Assembly: GCA_009784555.1 (NCBI GenBank)
Contig: WRBO01000006.1
Coordinates: 1-64,000 of the forward strand
Origin: Bacillota bacterium
GTDB taxonomy: Bacteria; Bacillota; Clostridia; Christensenellales; UBA1242
DNA length: 64,000 nucleotides
Direction: 5' to 3'
The notes beneath the pieces were generated by a model. That model was not told where the DNA came from. It did no database searches and saw nothing but the letters and a program-made list of their open reading frames with translations. Positions 12,289-22,528 of this stretch are shown one piece after another (within the stretch, counting starts at the first letter, position 1; each line of letters begins with the position of its first letter). The translations under genes and the position numbers were made by a program.

Positions 12289-12758
12289 AAACTTTTAGCG
12301 ACGGTAGTTTTTTAGAGTATGGACAAGGAAATTTTGACAGTCATTGCGTATTTTTGACACGACCGCAAAAGAGCAGGTATGCACCGAAGGATAGCGAGTA
12401 TTTCCAGTTTATTGTTGATTTGGCCGAAAGGTTTGGGGTTGATAGAGTTTATGGAGATTTTGTTTTAATATATGAAAGCACGAAAAATTTTGCAGAAGAT
12501 TTGGTGTTGCAAAAAATTGAAGAGATTTCGGCCGCATACGAGGAATTATCGTTGGATGTTTGTATTTGGTTCACCGTGTTATATATGGCTATGATAGCCG
12601 AGGAATTGAAGTTTAAGGCGATATTGAAAAAAAGAATAAAGAGGTTGGGAGTACATCAGATGTTGTTCGATGGATTTACACCAGGACAGGCGGCGGAGTT
12701 CAGCAAGGGAAGGGGATGGCGCGAACTTGATGAGATTTGCAAGCAGCGAGGTTTTTAA
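12285..12758 (+). CDS. Hypothetical protein translationally coupled to the adenine methylase
   Basis: ATGA overlap with dam stop; no family recognised. Confidence 0.6.
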   Translation: MKTFSDGSFLEYGQGNFDSHCVFLTRPQKSRYAPKDSEYFQFIVDLAERFGVDRVYGDFVLIYESTKNFAEDLVLQKIEEISAAYEELSLDVCIWFTVLYMAMIAEELKFKAILKKRIKRLGVHQMLFDGFTPGQAAEFSKGRGWRELDEICKQRGF

Positions 12759-12770
12759 TTTTAATTTTAC

Positions 12771-12799
12771 TTGTCAAATGGTAGGGGTGGGCGTATAAT
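12771..12799 (+). promoter_or_regulatory. Promoter of efp, predicted leaderless
   Basis: TTGTCA-17 nt-TATAAT, then 7 nt to ATG 12807. Confidence 0.7.
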
Positions 12800-12806
12800 A
12801 AATGGT

Positions 12807-13361
12807 ATGACAGCAGGAGATTTCAGAGCAGGTAGTATCTTTAAGATGGAAGGGAATTTCTTTTCCGTGGTTGAATCGGCGCACATTCAACAGCCCCGTA
12901 TGGCGGCTTTTGTTCGGGCGAAGATTAGGAATTTGGAAACCGGGGCGGTTCAGGAGAAGCGTTTTAACGTGGGCGACCATTTCCCAGATGTTGATTTAAC
13001 ACGGAAAGAGCTTTCGTTTCTTTATAACGAGGGAACAGTTTATCATTTCATGGATGCCGAGACATTCGAGCAGATGCCAGTTGACGAGAAGATGGTTGCC
13101 GATGCGATGCGTTACAACACAGAGGGTGTTTTATTTACCTTTACATTTGCCGACGGCAAGTTAATACAAGTTGCGGCCCCAACATTTGTAGTTATGGAAG
13201 TTGTAGAGTGTCCGCCAGCAGTTGCGGGTGACACGGCGCGTTCAGCATTGAAAAACGCAACGTTGGAGAGCGGTATTGTTATCAAGGTTCCAATGTTTGT
13301 TAACCAAGGTGACAAGGTTAAGGTCGACACACGTACCGATTCCTATGTAGAAAGGGCATAA
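12807..13361 (+). CDS. efp: Translation elongation factor P
   Basis: 'TAGDFRAGSIFKMEGNFFSVVESAHIQ', 'GDKVKVDTRTDSYVERA'. Confidence 0.96.
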   Translation: MTAGDFRAGSIFKMEGNFFSVVESAHIQQPRMAAFVRAKIRNLETGAVQEKRFNVGDHFPDVDLTRKELSFLYNEGTVYHFMDAETFEQMPVDEKMVADAMRYNTEGVLFTFTFADGKLIQVAAPTFVVMEVVECPPAVAGDTARSALKNATLESGIVIKVPMFVNQGDKVKVDTRTDSYVERA

Positions 13362-13370
13362 TACAGGATA

Positions 13371-14312
13371 ATGAAAATCTATGGCGACTACCACACGCAT
13401 TCCGAGTTTTCAAGGGATGCCAGTAAAGAGGCAACAGTAGATGCCATAGTTCGTGCCGCAAAAGAAGTTGGATTACATGAAATTGCAATTACCGACCATG
13501 GCCATGCGGCCTTTTCGGGTGTAAGGACAAAGCATTTTCCCCAGATAAAAGCATTGGTTGAAAAGGCCGAGCGAGAGCATGGGATAAAAGTATTCTTTGG
13601 CACCGAGGCAAATGTAACGGGCAGTGATGGCAGTATCGATTTGGCCGAGGAGAACCGTCGTGATATGGACATTGTGCTCTGTGGATTTCATCCGGGGGCA
13701 AAGTCAAAGAATTTGAAACAATTTTTTACTTTTGTTATTCCAAATTATATTTGGATGTTTTTGCGTTTCATCCCGCGCGGCAGGAAAGCCAAGAATACAG
13801 AGATAATGAAGCGCGTCATCGAGAAGAACGACATTGATATTTGGGTTCATCCGAATTCATATTACAAGGTGAATGTTGTCGAGGTGGCCAAGACGTGTGC
13901 CGAGCGCGGAACATTGTTGGAGCTTAATGGCAAGCGCATATCTTTTCGACCGATTGATTTCGAGCGTGCATTGGCCGTTGGTGCGAAATTTGTTATAAGC
14001 AGTGATGCCCACGACCCAAAACATGTTGGGCGGACAGAGCGGGCCGAGGAATTTTTGAAGTACTGTGATTATAAAGATGGAGACATCGTGAATTTACATG
14101 GGCCGTTTCGCCGCGGTCAGGCGAATTTATTGGCAAGCATAGAAGCAAAGCATGATGAAGAGGAGGCGAGTGTAGCCCCGTCAGGTGACCGTGCATGGAA
14201 GAAGCAAAAGGCCAAAGAAAAAAAAGCCGCGAAAGAAGAAAGTAAAAAAGCAAAGAAAGAGGCCAAGGAGCAGCGCAAACGCGAAAAAGTAATAAACAGG
14301 AAAAGCGATTAA
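13371..14312 (+). CDS. PHP-domain phosphoesterase with Lys-rich tail
   Basis: 'GDYHTHSEFSRDA', 'ITDHGHAAF', 'SSDAHDPKHVG'. Confidence 0.85.
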   Translation: MKIYGDYHTHSEFSRDASKEATVDAIVRAAKEVGLHEIAITDHGHAAFSGVRTKHFPQIKALVEKAEREHGIKVFFGTEANVTGSDGSIDLAEENRRDMDIVLCGFHPGAKSKNLKQFFTFVIPNYIWMFLRFIPRGRKAKNTEIMKRVIEKNDIDIWVHPNSYYKVNVVEVAKTCAERGTLLELNGKRISFRPIDFERALAVGAKFVISSDAHDPKHVGRTERAEEFLKYCDYKDGDIVNLHGPFRRGQANLLASIEAKHDEEEASVAPSGDRAWKKQKAKEKKAAKEESKKAKKEAKEQRKREKVINRKSD

Positions 14313-14347
14313 GCGGAGAGTCCCCGCAGGCAGTATGGGTGTACCGA

Positions 14348-14917
14348 ATGAATTTTATTGACAGCATAAGAGAAGAGATACAAACCCAAGAGGGTAGTGA
14401 GGTTGCCCGTTTTGTTGTTGATACCTTTTTAAGGTGTGCCAGCGGGAGCATGAAGAGCGGCTATCACATTGAGTTTAGTTTTGATACGTATGAGGAGTCG
14501 GTGGAGCTATCGGAAATTTTGGCTATGTTCGAGATGTTGCCAAAATTGATGGGGAGGAATGGCAAGTTTATTGTGTACCTGAAGAGTGGGGAGTGTGTTT
14601 GTTCGCTCTTGGCCCTGATGGGTGCCACAAATTCGTTGATGATGTTGCATAACGAAATTGCCTTGCGTGATGTGCGAAACAATTCAAACCGTCGTGCGAA
14701 TTGTGATACGGCAAACATCGCAAAACAAATCGAGGCCGCAGCCACCCAAGTTGAGGCCATTCGCAAAATCAATGTCTCATCATTGTCCGAAAAATTGCGT
14801 GAGACGGCACAAGCGAGACTGGCCCATCCAGAAGCCAGTTATGAGGAGTTGGCCCAAATTCTGGGGATTACAAAGAGTGGCGTAGTTAATCGGTTGAGGA
14901 AGATTACCGAAATTTAA
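14348..14917 (+). CDS. whiA: Short WhiA-like DNA-binding regulator
   Basis: 'LRDVRNNSNRRANCDTANIAKQIEAAATQVEAIRKI...EKLRETAQARLAHPEASYEELAQILGITKSGVVNRLRKI' matches the WhiA C-terminus; ~190 aa. Confidence 0.85.
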   Translation: MNFIDSIREEIQTQEGSEVARFVVDTFLRCASGSMKSGYHIEFSFDTYEESVELSEILAMFEMLPKLMGRNGKFIVYLKSGECVCSLLALMGATNSLMMLHNEIALRDVRNNSNRRANCDTANIAKQIEAAATQVEAIRKINVSSLSEKLRETAQARLAHPEASYEELAQILGITKSGVVNRLRKITEI

Positions 14918-17900
14918 CGTTTTCGGAACCTATCTTTTCGATGATTTCTTTGACCACGGCTTCGCATTTGCGGATTTTCACATTATGATTTATTAATTGT
15001 CCATTTGAGATATTGCGAATCATAACGGTCAAGTCGTCTCCGCGATAATTGTGCAACAGCACATTGATATCGCCATGCAGGTGTTTATCCGCGGCGTTGT
15101 ATCGCAACCATAGCTCGGTGGCACCCATCGCGTCATCAATCATGGATTTAACTTCGGTTGCTTTTTCCTTTGATAGAGTGGTTGCAGACGGGGTTGGGGA
15201 TGGTTCCTCGTGAATTGGGGTTATGTCGTCGGCCAAGATTATACTGTCTTCGCCATCACGCATAGAGAGTTTCCCCCGTATTTGTACAACCATGTCTTGT
15301 TCGATTCGATGGCGGACTTTGTCGTAAATGGCGGGGAAGAGCATGACTTCACACCCACCGTACATGTCTTCGATTTGCAGAACGGCCATTTCGCGACTGG
15401 TTGCTTTGGTCTTTAATCGCTTTATCCCCGTGATAATCGCGCCCATTATTATTGGGGTATTATTTTCAAATCCAGGGGCGTGTTCTTCTTCGACCTCGTC
15501 CTCGCCTTCTTTTGCGCGTGCGATGAACCGTGTGTCGAATGTGAATTTTTCAAATTCCTTGGAATAGGATTCCAGCGGATGGCCGCTTAGATAAATGCCC
15601 ACGATATCTTTTTCGTATTTCAATTTTTGGAAATCATCGAATTCGGGCATGTCGGGCAGGGCGACATCTTCCTCTATGGCCGTTTCGGTGGTTGCCAGGT
15701 TGAAGAGTGACATTTGGCCGCTTTGTGCCGCCCGTTTGTCGGTGACCGATTGGCGGATGATTGCCGGATAAATGTGCAGGAGTTGGCTTCTTTTTCCGAA
15801 TGCGTCAAATGCCCCCGAGAGGATGAGGCTGTCCAATACCTTTTTGTTCAGATATGTTGCATCGACGCGTTTGCAGAAATTTTGAAAAGATGTAAAGGGC
15901 CCGCCACCCGTTCGTGTGGCGATAATGTTTTCGATAACGGCCGTGCCAACATTTTTTAATGCACCAAGGCCGAAACGTATGGCATCGCCATTTTCGGTTT
16001 TTTCAACGGTGAAATATGTTTGTGATTTGTTGATGTCGGGGGGGAGGACTTCGGTACCACTGCTTCTTATAGAAACGATATAATATGTCATTACATCCCA
16101 TTTGTTGACGCGGTGGTTCAGGACAGATGCCATGTAATATGGGTAATAGTACCGTTTCAGGTATGCGGTTTGATAGGAAATATATGCATAACATGCGGCG
16201 TGCGATTTATTAAATGCGTATCCCGCGAACTTTGCCATTTTGTTAAAAACGTTCACGGCAACGTCTTTTTTCACGCCTTTTGCCATGGCACCGCTGATGC
16301 CCATTTTTTCATCACCGTATACGAAAATTTGTTTGTGACGGTCCATTTCGGAGATTATCTTTTTCCCCATAACACGGCGAACCATGTCGGCCTGGCCCAG
16401 GGAATACCCGCCCATAACACGGAAGATGTCCATGACCTGTTCCTGGTAGATAATTGCACCATACGTAGCCTTTAGGATTGGTTCCAACATAGGGTGGTCA
16501 TATTTGATGGTTTTTGTACGGTCGTTTTTTGATTTACAATAGTCGGGAATCATATCCATCGGCCCAGGGCGGTATAGGGCAACCGCCGCGATGATGTCTT
16601 CGATAGTTTCCGGCTTCAGGTCTTTTAGGAATTTTTTGAACCCGCCCGTTTCACATTGGAATACGGCATCGCTGTCGCCCTCGGATAGCATTTTATAGAC
16701 TTCGGGGTCGTCGTACCAGGGACTGCCCATTGCATTGATGTTCGTTTTGCGGTCATAAAAATCCAGTTCCACACCGTGGTCGGCCCGAAGTGCCGCAAGA
16801 GTCATATTAATATCCGTCAGGGTAATCAGACCCAAGAAGTCCAGTTTTAGCATTCCCAGTTCCTCGACCTCTTTCATGTCGAATTGGGTTGTGATATCCT
16901 CGCCATTTCGTTGCAGGGGGGTGACGTGCCCGACAATTTCTTTACATACGATGACACCACAGGCATGTGTGGAACAGTTACGCGGAAAGCCCTCGATTTT
17001 AATTGCAATGTCAACGATTTTTTGAATGTCTTCGTTGGTGTTATAAAGTTCGATAAGGTCGCGGTTTTTTAACTCGTTAAGTTTTGCTTTGTCTTTGCGG
17101 TATGCGTCCAGGATTTTTTCCTGGTCCATTTCGTTCTTGTCCGCCCAATCAGAACCCTCGCGCGGGTCGAGAATTTCCTTGCGGTCGAATATATAGGGCA
17201 GCATAGGGGGGCGCATAACCTGGCTGAATTGCATTGGTTTTGTTATTTTGTCGACCTCGGTATATGGGATTTTGAAAACACGGCCGACGTCCTTGATTGC
17301 GGCCTTTGCCGCCAACGAACCAAAGGTAACGATTTGACAGAATTTTTCATTGCCGTACCGATTGCGCACATATTCGATTATCTCGCCGCGGCGGATATAA
17401 CAAAAGTCCAAGTCAAAGTCGGGCATAGATACACGTTCGTTATGCAAAAACCGTTCAAAGAGTAAGTTATATCGAAATGGGTCCAGTTTAGTAATGTTCA
17501 GGGCATATGCGATAATCGACCCTGCACCCGAGCCACGGCCAGGGCCGACGGCAATGTTATTGTCGTTTGCGAATTTCATCAAATCCCAAACAATTAGGAA
17601 ATAATCGGTAAAGCCGTTTGAATCAATCATGTTAAATTCATGGTCATAGCGGGCCTGGATTTCCGTGGTGATTTCGCCGTAACGTTCGCGAAGGCCGTTT
17701 TCGACCAAGCGGCGCAGATACGTTGCGTTGTCGATGCCTGCATCATTGTCAAAAACGGGAATTAAATCGGCACGGGCAAACGGATGACAATCACATTGTT
17801 CGGCGATTTTAACGGTGTTGGAGAGTGCCGTTGGGGCAATTTCACCAAAGAGTTTTTGCATTTCCGTGGCCGATTTCAAATAAAATTCTGACCCAGGGAA

Positions 17901-18602
17901 TCTCATACGGTCGGGGTCATCGATTGTTTTCTTCATTTCGACACACATCAGGACGTCTTGCATCTCGGCATCTTCGCGATTGACATAGTGTATGTCATTT
18001 GTCGCGACCAGGGGAATGTCCAATTCCGCGGACATTTTAATCATTAGGGGATTTGTCTGGGCCTGTTCCGGCATGCCGTGGTCTTGCAGTTCAATATAAA
18101 AGTCGGGGCCGAAAATCTCTTTACAACGGAGGGCGTATTTCTTGGCCTCGTCATACATGCCTTTCATTAGGTAATGTGGGATATGTCCCCCAAGGCAGGC
18201 GGACAGGGCAATCAACCCATCGGAATGTTCGGCCAGTATATTGTAATCGATTCGGGGCTTGCCATAAAATCCGCGTGTCCACGCGATGGTGTTTAATTTA
18301 CATAGATTTATATATCCCGCATTATTTTTGCAAAGAAGGACAAAGTGCGCCTTGTGTTCTTTAAAGTTTTTTTGGTCAATGTCGTCGACCATATAAACCT
18401 CGCATCCTATGATGGCTTTTATACCTTGTTTTTTACATTCTTTGTAAAATTTGTATGTTCCGTACATGTTTCCGTGGTCGGTTATGGCAATTGCGGGCAT
18501 TCCGTGTTTTTTTGCCTGTTTAATCATGACGCTCATACGTGCGCCGCCGTCAAGAAGACTATACTCGGTATGGTTATGCAGGTGTACAAAAGTGTTTTCC
18601 AT
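14904..18602 (-). CDS. dnaE: DNA polymerase III subunit alpha (DnaE)
   Basis: N-terminal PHP 'FVHLHNHTEYSLLDGG', 'PGRGSGAGS', 'MPDFDLDF', 'YRPGPM'. Confidence 0.97.
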   Translation of the reverse strand: MENTFVHLHNHTEYSLLDGGARMSVMIKQAKKHGMPAIAITDHGNMYGTYKFYKECKKQGIKAIIGCEVYMVDDIDQKNFKEHKAHFVLLCKNNAGYINLCKLNTIAWTRGFYGKPRIDYNILAEHSDGLIALSACLGGHIPHYLMKGMYDEAKKYALRCKEIFGPDFYIELQDHGMPEQAQTNPLMIKMSAELDIPLVATNDIHYVNREDAEMQDVLMCVEMKKTIDDPDRMRFPGSEFYLKSATEMQKLFGEIAPTALSNTVKIAEQCDCHPFARADLIPVFDNDAGIDNATYLRRLVENGLRERYGEITTEIQARYDHEFNMIDSNGFTDYFLIVWDLMKFANDNNIAVGPGRGSGAGSIIAYALNITKLDPFRYNLLFERFLHNERVSMPDFDLDFCYIRRGEIIEYVRNRYGNEKFCQIVTFGSLAAKAAIKDVGRVFKIPYTEVDKITKPMQFSQVMRPPMLPYIFDRKEILDPREGSDWADKNEMDQEKILDAYRKDKAKLNELKNRDLIELYNTNEDIQKIVDIAIKIEGFPRNCSTHACGVIVCKEIVGHVTPLQRNGEDITTQFDMKEVEELGMLKLDFLGLITLTDINMTLAALRADHGVELDFYDRKTNINAMGSPWYDDPEVYKMLSEGDSDAVFQCETGGFKKFLKDLKPETIEDIIAAVALYRPGPMDMIPDYCKSKNDRTKTIKYDHPMLEPILKATYGAIIYQEQVMDIFRVMGGYSLGQADMVRRVMGKKIISEMDRHKQIFVYGDEKMGISGAMAKGVKKDVAVNVFNKMAKFAGYAFNKSHAACYAYISYQTAYLKRYYYPYYMASVLNHRVNKWDVMTYYIVSIRSSGTEVLPPDINKSQTYFTVEKTENGDAIRFGLGALKNVGTAVIENIIATRTGGGPFTSFQNFCKRVDATYLNKKVLDSLILSGAFDAFGKRSQLLHIYPAIIRQSVTDKRAAQSGQMSLFNLATTETAIEEDVALPDMPEFDDFQKLKYEKDIVGIYLSGHPLESYSKEFEKFTFDTRFIARAKEGEDEVEEEHAPGFENNTPIIMGAIITGIKRLKTKATSREMAVLQIEDMYGGCEVMLFPAIYDKVRHRIEQDMVVQIRGKLSMRDGEDSIILADDITPIHEEPSPTPSATTLSKEKATEVKSMIDDAMGATELWLRYNAADKHLHGDINVLLHNYRGDDLTVMIRNISNGQLINHNVKIRKCEAVVKEIIEKIGSENVKFR

Positions 18603-18631
18603 TTCAAACTAATATAACTTATACTGGGGCA

Positions 18632-19735
18632 ATGGCACAAGAGCAATTAAGCGGAAACGGCGAAAAGTTTGAAACTGAAATGATGCAAATAGGGCGGAAG
18701 GCAGAGCAGGCGATTGCCGTGCTGTTGGCTTCTGTTGAAAAAGAGGGAAAGCCCCTGAACACCGAGATATATAAACGGTGCCAGGTCGAGGGGATTCAAC
18801 ATGCAATTCGCGTCATTCGTGGTACGGATATAGCGCGTGATGATATGGAGATAGAAATATTGCGCGAAAACATGGACCGTCATGGATATGTTGGCATCGA
18901 CGGCGGGAAAGAGCGGGAATTATCACACGAAACCAAGGCCGAGATTGAAAAAGAAATGAGCCACGTAAAATCTACGGCTACGGCAAAGGAACAAAAAAAG
19001 GAAGAGATGCGGGAAAAGGATGGGGCAGAGGTTGCCGCAATGTGTGAAAATGCCCAGTCGCGCGCAAATTTTGCCAAATGGGTGCAAGGAACCCTTTGGC
19101 CCGAGGACGGCCGTGAACCCGACCCGACCGAATATCAACGTGCAATCAACGCAATGCAATGGGTAGGAACAATAGGGGTCAGTGTCGCGGATAAACAGGT
19201 CCAAGGTGTTCCCGATGAAATAACGTTCTATTTTACATTCCATGATTATCCATCCGAGCAGTATTTGATATCCAACCTGAATTATCGTAACAAGGAATCC
19301 ATGCCCGAACATATGTTGCGGCAACAAGACCAACAAAACGCCCAAGAAGCATTCATGGCGGGCGGTGAAAAGGTCGCGGGATACGTTGGGCCATCGGGCG
19401 CAATTAAGAACACAGGCGAGCAAAACCAAGAACAGGCAACAGATGCAAACGGTACCCAGCCAGACGAGGGAAACAAACAATGGCCGCCAAGGATAAAGGA
19501 TACCTTGGGCAAGTTGGGAATGGATGTCGCAGGGATGGAAAAAGGTCAATGGAACCGAAATGAAATGTTCACAAATTCAAACTTTGATGTTGCGCGAAAT
19601 GTCCTGAACAAAGAACGTGACATCAGAAACACCAAAGTCATGGACCAAAAAACCATGCCCCAGGCACGTGCAAGAGACCTGCGTTCCGAGGCCGAGCCAG
19701 AGCGTGAAATGACCATGTACGGTCGTCCGGCATAG
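18632..19735 (+). CDS. Hypothetical protein
   Basis: Long ORF with a -10 element 6 nt upstream of ATG 18632; no family recognised. Confidence 0.65.
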   Translation: MAQEQLSGNGEKFETEMMQIGRKAEQAIAVLLASVEKEGKPLNTEIYKRCQVEGIQHAIRVIRGTDIARDDMEIEILRENMDRHGYVGIDGGKERELSHETKAEIEKEMSHVKSTATAKEQKKEEMREKDGAEVAAMCENAQSRANFAKWVQGTLWPEDGREPDPTEYQRAINAMQWVGTIGVSVADKQVQGVPDEITFYFTFHDYPSEQYLISNLNYRNKESMPEHMLRQQDQQNAQEAFMAGGEKVAGYVGPSGAIKNTGEQNQEQATDANGTQPDEGNKQWPPRIKDTLGKLGMDVAGMEKGQWNRNEMFTNSNFDVARNVLNKERDIRNTKVMDQKTMPQARARDLRSEAEPEREMTMYGRPA

Positions 19736-19893
19736 CTTTTTATCCGTCATCGGGCACTAAAATTGTCGATTTGGGCCCCCAGAGGGGTCAAAACGGTACC
19801 AATTTAATGTTTTCACTTGCTCGGCATGTTTCCTCGCTGTATAATGGTCTATGTGGCATTTGCACATGCTACTGTCATTAGGGAGGTTAGCTT

Positions 19894-20781
19894 ATGGCTA
19901 CACTCGTAGTCAAAAATTTATTCAAACATTACAAAAACGCAAAATACATTTCCGCCCAAGACATTAGCTTCCAAGTTAACGAAGGGGAAATCTTTGGGTT
20001 CTTGGGAATCAATGGTGCGGGAAAGTCGACAACGATAAAATGTATCACGGGTATATCACCAATAACCGCGGGCCGCATAGAGGTTTGCGGGCACGATATT
20101 CGTGAAGACGCATACAACGCAAAAAAGAACTTTGGCTTTGTGCCAGACAACCATGCGGTGTATGACAAGCTGACGGGGGTTGAATACATTAACTATTTGG
20201 CCGACCTGTACAAGGTCGAACCCGAGGCCCGTAAAGCTACGTTTGAAAAGTTGGTCAAGATATTCAACATGGAGAACGCGGTTCATAACCAGATTATGAG
20301 TTACAGCCACGGTATGAAACAAAAAATTTCCATCATTGGCGCATTGATTCATTCGCCAAAGTTGTGGATTTTGGACGAGCCTATGGTCGGTCTTGACCCC
20401 CAGTCTATTTTCGAGGTCAAGAATTACATGAAGGAATACGCCAAGGCGGGGAACAGTGTTTTCTTTTCCAGTCACAATCTGGACACCGTCGAGCGGCTCT
20501 GTGACCGTGCGGTTATCATCCATGGTGGTCGGGTCATTCGGGATATCGATTTGAATGAATACCGCAAGACCGGAAAAAACCTGGAAGAAGAATTTATCGC
20601 CATGACCCAAGAGGCGACAACCATACAAAACAAAGAACGTGCCGCATTACGTGCCCGTGAAGAAGAATTGGCAAAAGAACACGGAAAAGCCCGTGCATCA
20701 AAAATGATAATGGCCGAAGTCAAGGACACCCTGGACACCGCCGTCGCCGCAACGGAAAGCGCGGGCGGAGAGGGGGAGTAA
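19894..20781 (+). CDS. ABC transporter ATPase (module 1)
   Basis: Walker A 'GINGAGKST', signature 'YSHGMKQK', Walker B 'LWILDEP'; SD GGGAGG. Confidence 0.95.
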   Translation: MATLVVKNLFKHYKNAKYISAQDISFQVNEGEIFGFLGINGAGKSTTIKCITGISPITAGRIEVCGHDIREDAYNAKKNFGFVPDNHAVYDKLTGVEYINYLADLYKVEPEARKATFEKLVKIFNMENAVHNQIMSYSHGMKQKISIIGALIHSPKLWILDEPMVGLDPQSIFEVKNYMKEYAKAGNSVFFSSHNLDTVERLCDRAVIIHGGRVIRDIDLNEYRKTGKNLEEEFIAMTQEATTIQNKERAALRAREEELAKEHGKARASKMIMAEVKDTLDTAVAATESAGGEGE

Positions 20782-20785
20782 GCCT

Positions 20786-22519
20786 ATGAAATCGGTTTGG
20801 ACCCTTATAAAATTACAATTCAAAGCGCGCGTTGCCCTGCAAAAAAAACGCACAGGACGGGAAACGGCGAAATTTATACTATTACTGGTTTTGGCTGCGG
20901 TCATATTCGGCGCGTTTATATTTGCATATTATATGCTGGCCAACCAATTCGTGATGGAGCGCGGCAGTCCCTTTGACCTTCGCCGTGAATTCCTTATCTT
21001 TACGATTTTGGGGTTCCAGGCAATACAAACAATATTCTTGGTTCCCACGTTGGTACGGAAATTGGATATCAATAACGAACGGGAATTGTTGTTAAAGTTA
21101 CCCGTTACCGAGCGTCAGATTTTCATGTCAAAAATATTCGTTTCGTATTTGTTTGAAATCCTGTTCGCTACTATAATCCTGTTGCCTATTTTGATTGCCT
21201 ATGCTTTTGCCGCGAATATGGCATGGGGATTCGCGGTCTATATTCCGTTTATCCTGATACTGGCCCCTGTTTTACCTTTCTTTATCGCAACGTTGTTGCT
21301 TTACCCAATGCAAAAACTTGTTGCCTTTATGCGCGTACGCGCGATTACAACATCATTGGTTTATTTGGTTGGTTTGGTTCTGGCCATTATCGTTTACATG
21401 GAAATCGTTAACCAAATAATGTACGCGGTGGTAGACAGCGGTCAATTCACCGAGGCATTGCGCGAGAATGCGGAAAGTATCCAAAATGGTGCGCGATGGT
21501 TTTTGCCCCAATGGTTGTTTGCAAACATGATTGACACACGTTGGTATACGGCATTATGGAGTTTCTTTGCCGTTATTGGATTGTCCGCGATTTTAATGGT
21601 CATTTCATATATCGTTGCGGGAGCAAATTACAAAAAGACCTTTGCCGATGAACGCGCACAAAAAACATCTTTTGCATGTAAATCCACATTCACGAAACGC
21701 CACCCATTTTATGCATCCGCCAAAAAAGAAACATTGAACATAGCACGCAGTTCAAACTATACCTTTCAATTCTTGATTGTGGTTGTCCTGACCCCGTTGT
21801 TTGTATATTTGGTTTCGCGGGTAGCAATGTTCAGTTCGTATCAAAATTTCCGTAACTGGGGTGGTGCGGTCGAGGAAGCCAACGCCCTGACGTTCGGTGT
21901 TTCCATGTTCGTCCTGTTGATACTGTTGCCATTAAGTAGCAGTTTCGCGGCAAGCAGTATCACGCGAGAAGGGTGGAATGTCTATCACACGAAACTTATT
22001 CCTGTTGAGTTTAGGCGGCAATTGCTTATCAAATCTTTGGTTGTGTTCGTTCCTATCTTTATCTCGATTGTCGCATCGGTTCTGATATTACGTATTCCAT
22101 ATAATCCCGACCCAACCGGTGGGTTTGCATTGTTGCAATATATCTATGGGTGGGATGCGTGGTATCTACTCATATCTGGAACTATGCTGGCTGTTGGTTA
22201 TATTTGCATGGGGATGTATCTAGACCTGCGTGCGCCATTATGTAACCAAGTTGCGGCGGGAGAGTTAACAGGCAGCACCAAACACATCAACACAATTATG
22301 ATAATCGGTTTGGTTGTCGGTGGATTGGTTGGAATGTTCACCATGGCGGGCGAGTATTCCTCGCACCTGGCCTTGGGGCCCGATTGGTTAAGGGTGGTCA
22401 GTCAAATTGGTAACATGATACGTCCAATATTCTTCTTTGGGGCAATTGGATTTGGTTTGATATCGGCGACACTTCTGTTCGCGCATGGACCTAGACGGTA
22501 CTATGCGTTGGAACAATAG
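20786..22519 (+). CDS. ABC transporter permease (module 1)
   Basis: Multiple TM segments; 4 nt after the ATPase; similar to the ORF at 33359-34957. Confidence 0.85.
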   Translation: MKSVWTLIKLQFKARVALQKKRTGRETAKFILLLVLAAVIFGAFIFAYYMLANQFVMERGSPFDLRREFLIFTILGFQAIQTIFLVPTLVRKLDINNERELLLKLPVTERQIFMSKIFVSYLFEILFATIILLPILIAYAFAANMAWGFAVYIPFILILAPVLPFFIATLLLYPMQKLVAFMRVRAITTSLVYLVGLVLAIIVYMEIVNQIMYAVVDSGQFTEALRENAESIQNGARWFLPQWLFANMIDTRWYTALWSFFAVIGLSAILMVISYIVAGANYKKTFADERAQKTSFACKSTFTKRHPFYASAKKETLNIARSSNYTFQFLIVVVLTPLFVYLVSRVAMFSSYQNFRNWGGAVEEANALTFGVSMFVLLILLPLSSSFAASSITREGWNVYHTKLIPVEFRRQLLIKSLVVFVPIFISIVASVLILRIPYNPDPTGGFALLQYIYGWDAWYLLISGTMLAVGYICMGMYLDLRAPLCNQVAAGELTGSTKHINTIMIIGLVVGGLVGMFTMAGEYSSHLALGPDWLRVVSQIGNMIRPIFFFGAIGFGLISATLLFAHGPRRYYALEQ

Positions 22520-22528
22520 GGGGTGGAC

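Noticed and set aside
19858-19970. Possible leaderless ORF ATG TGG CAT... 5 nt after the TATAAT ahead of the ABC ATPase
   Set aside because: Runs out of frame into the ATPase gene, which has its own good SD; likely chance in the 5' UTR.
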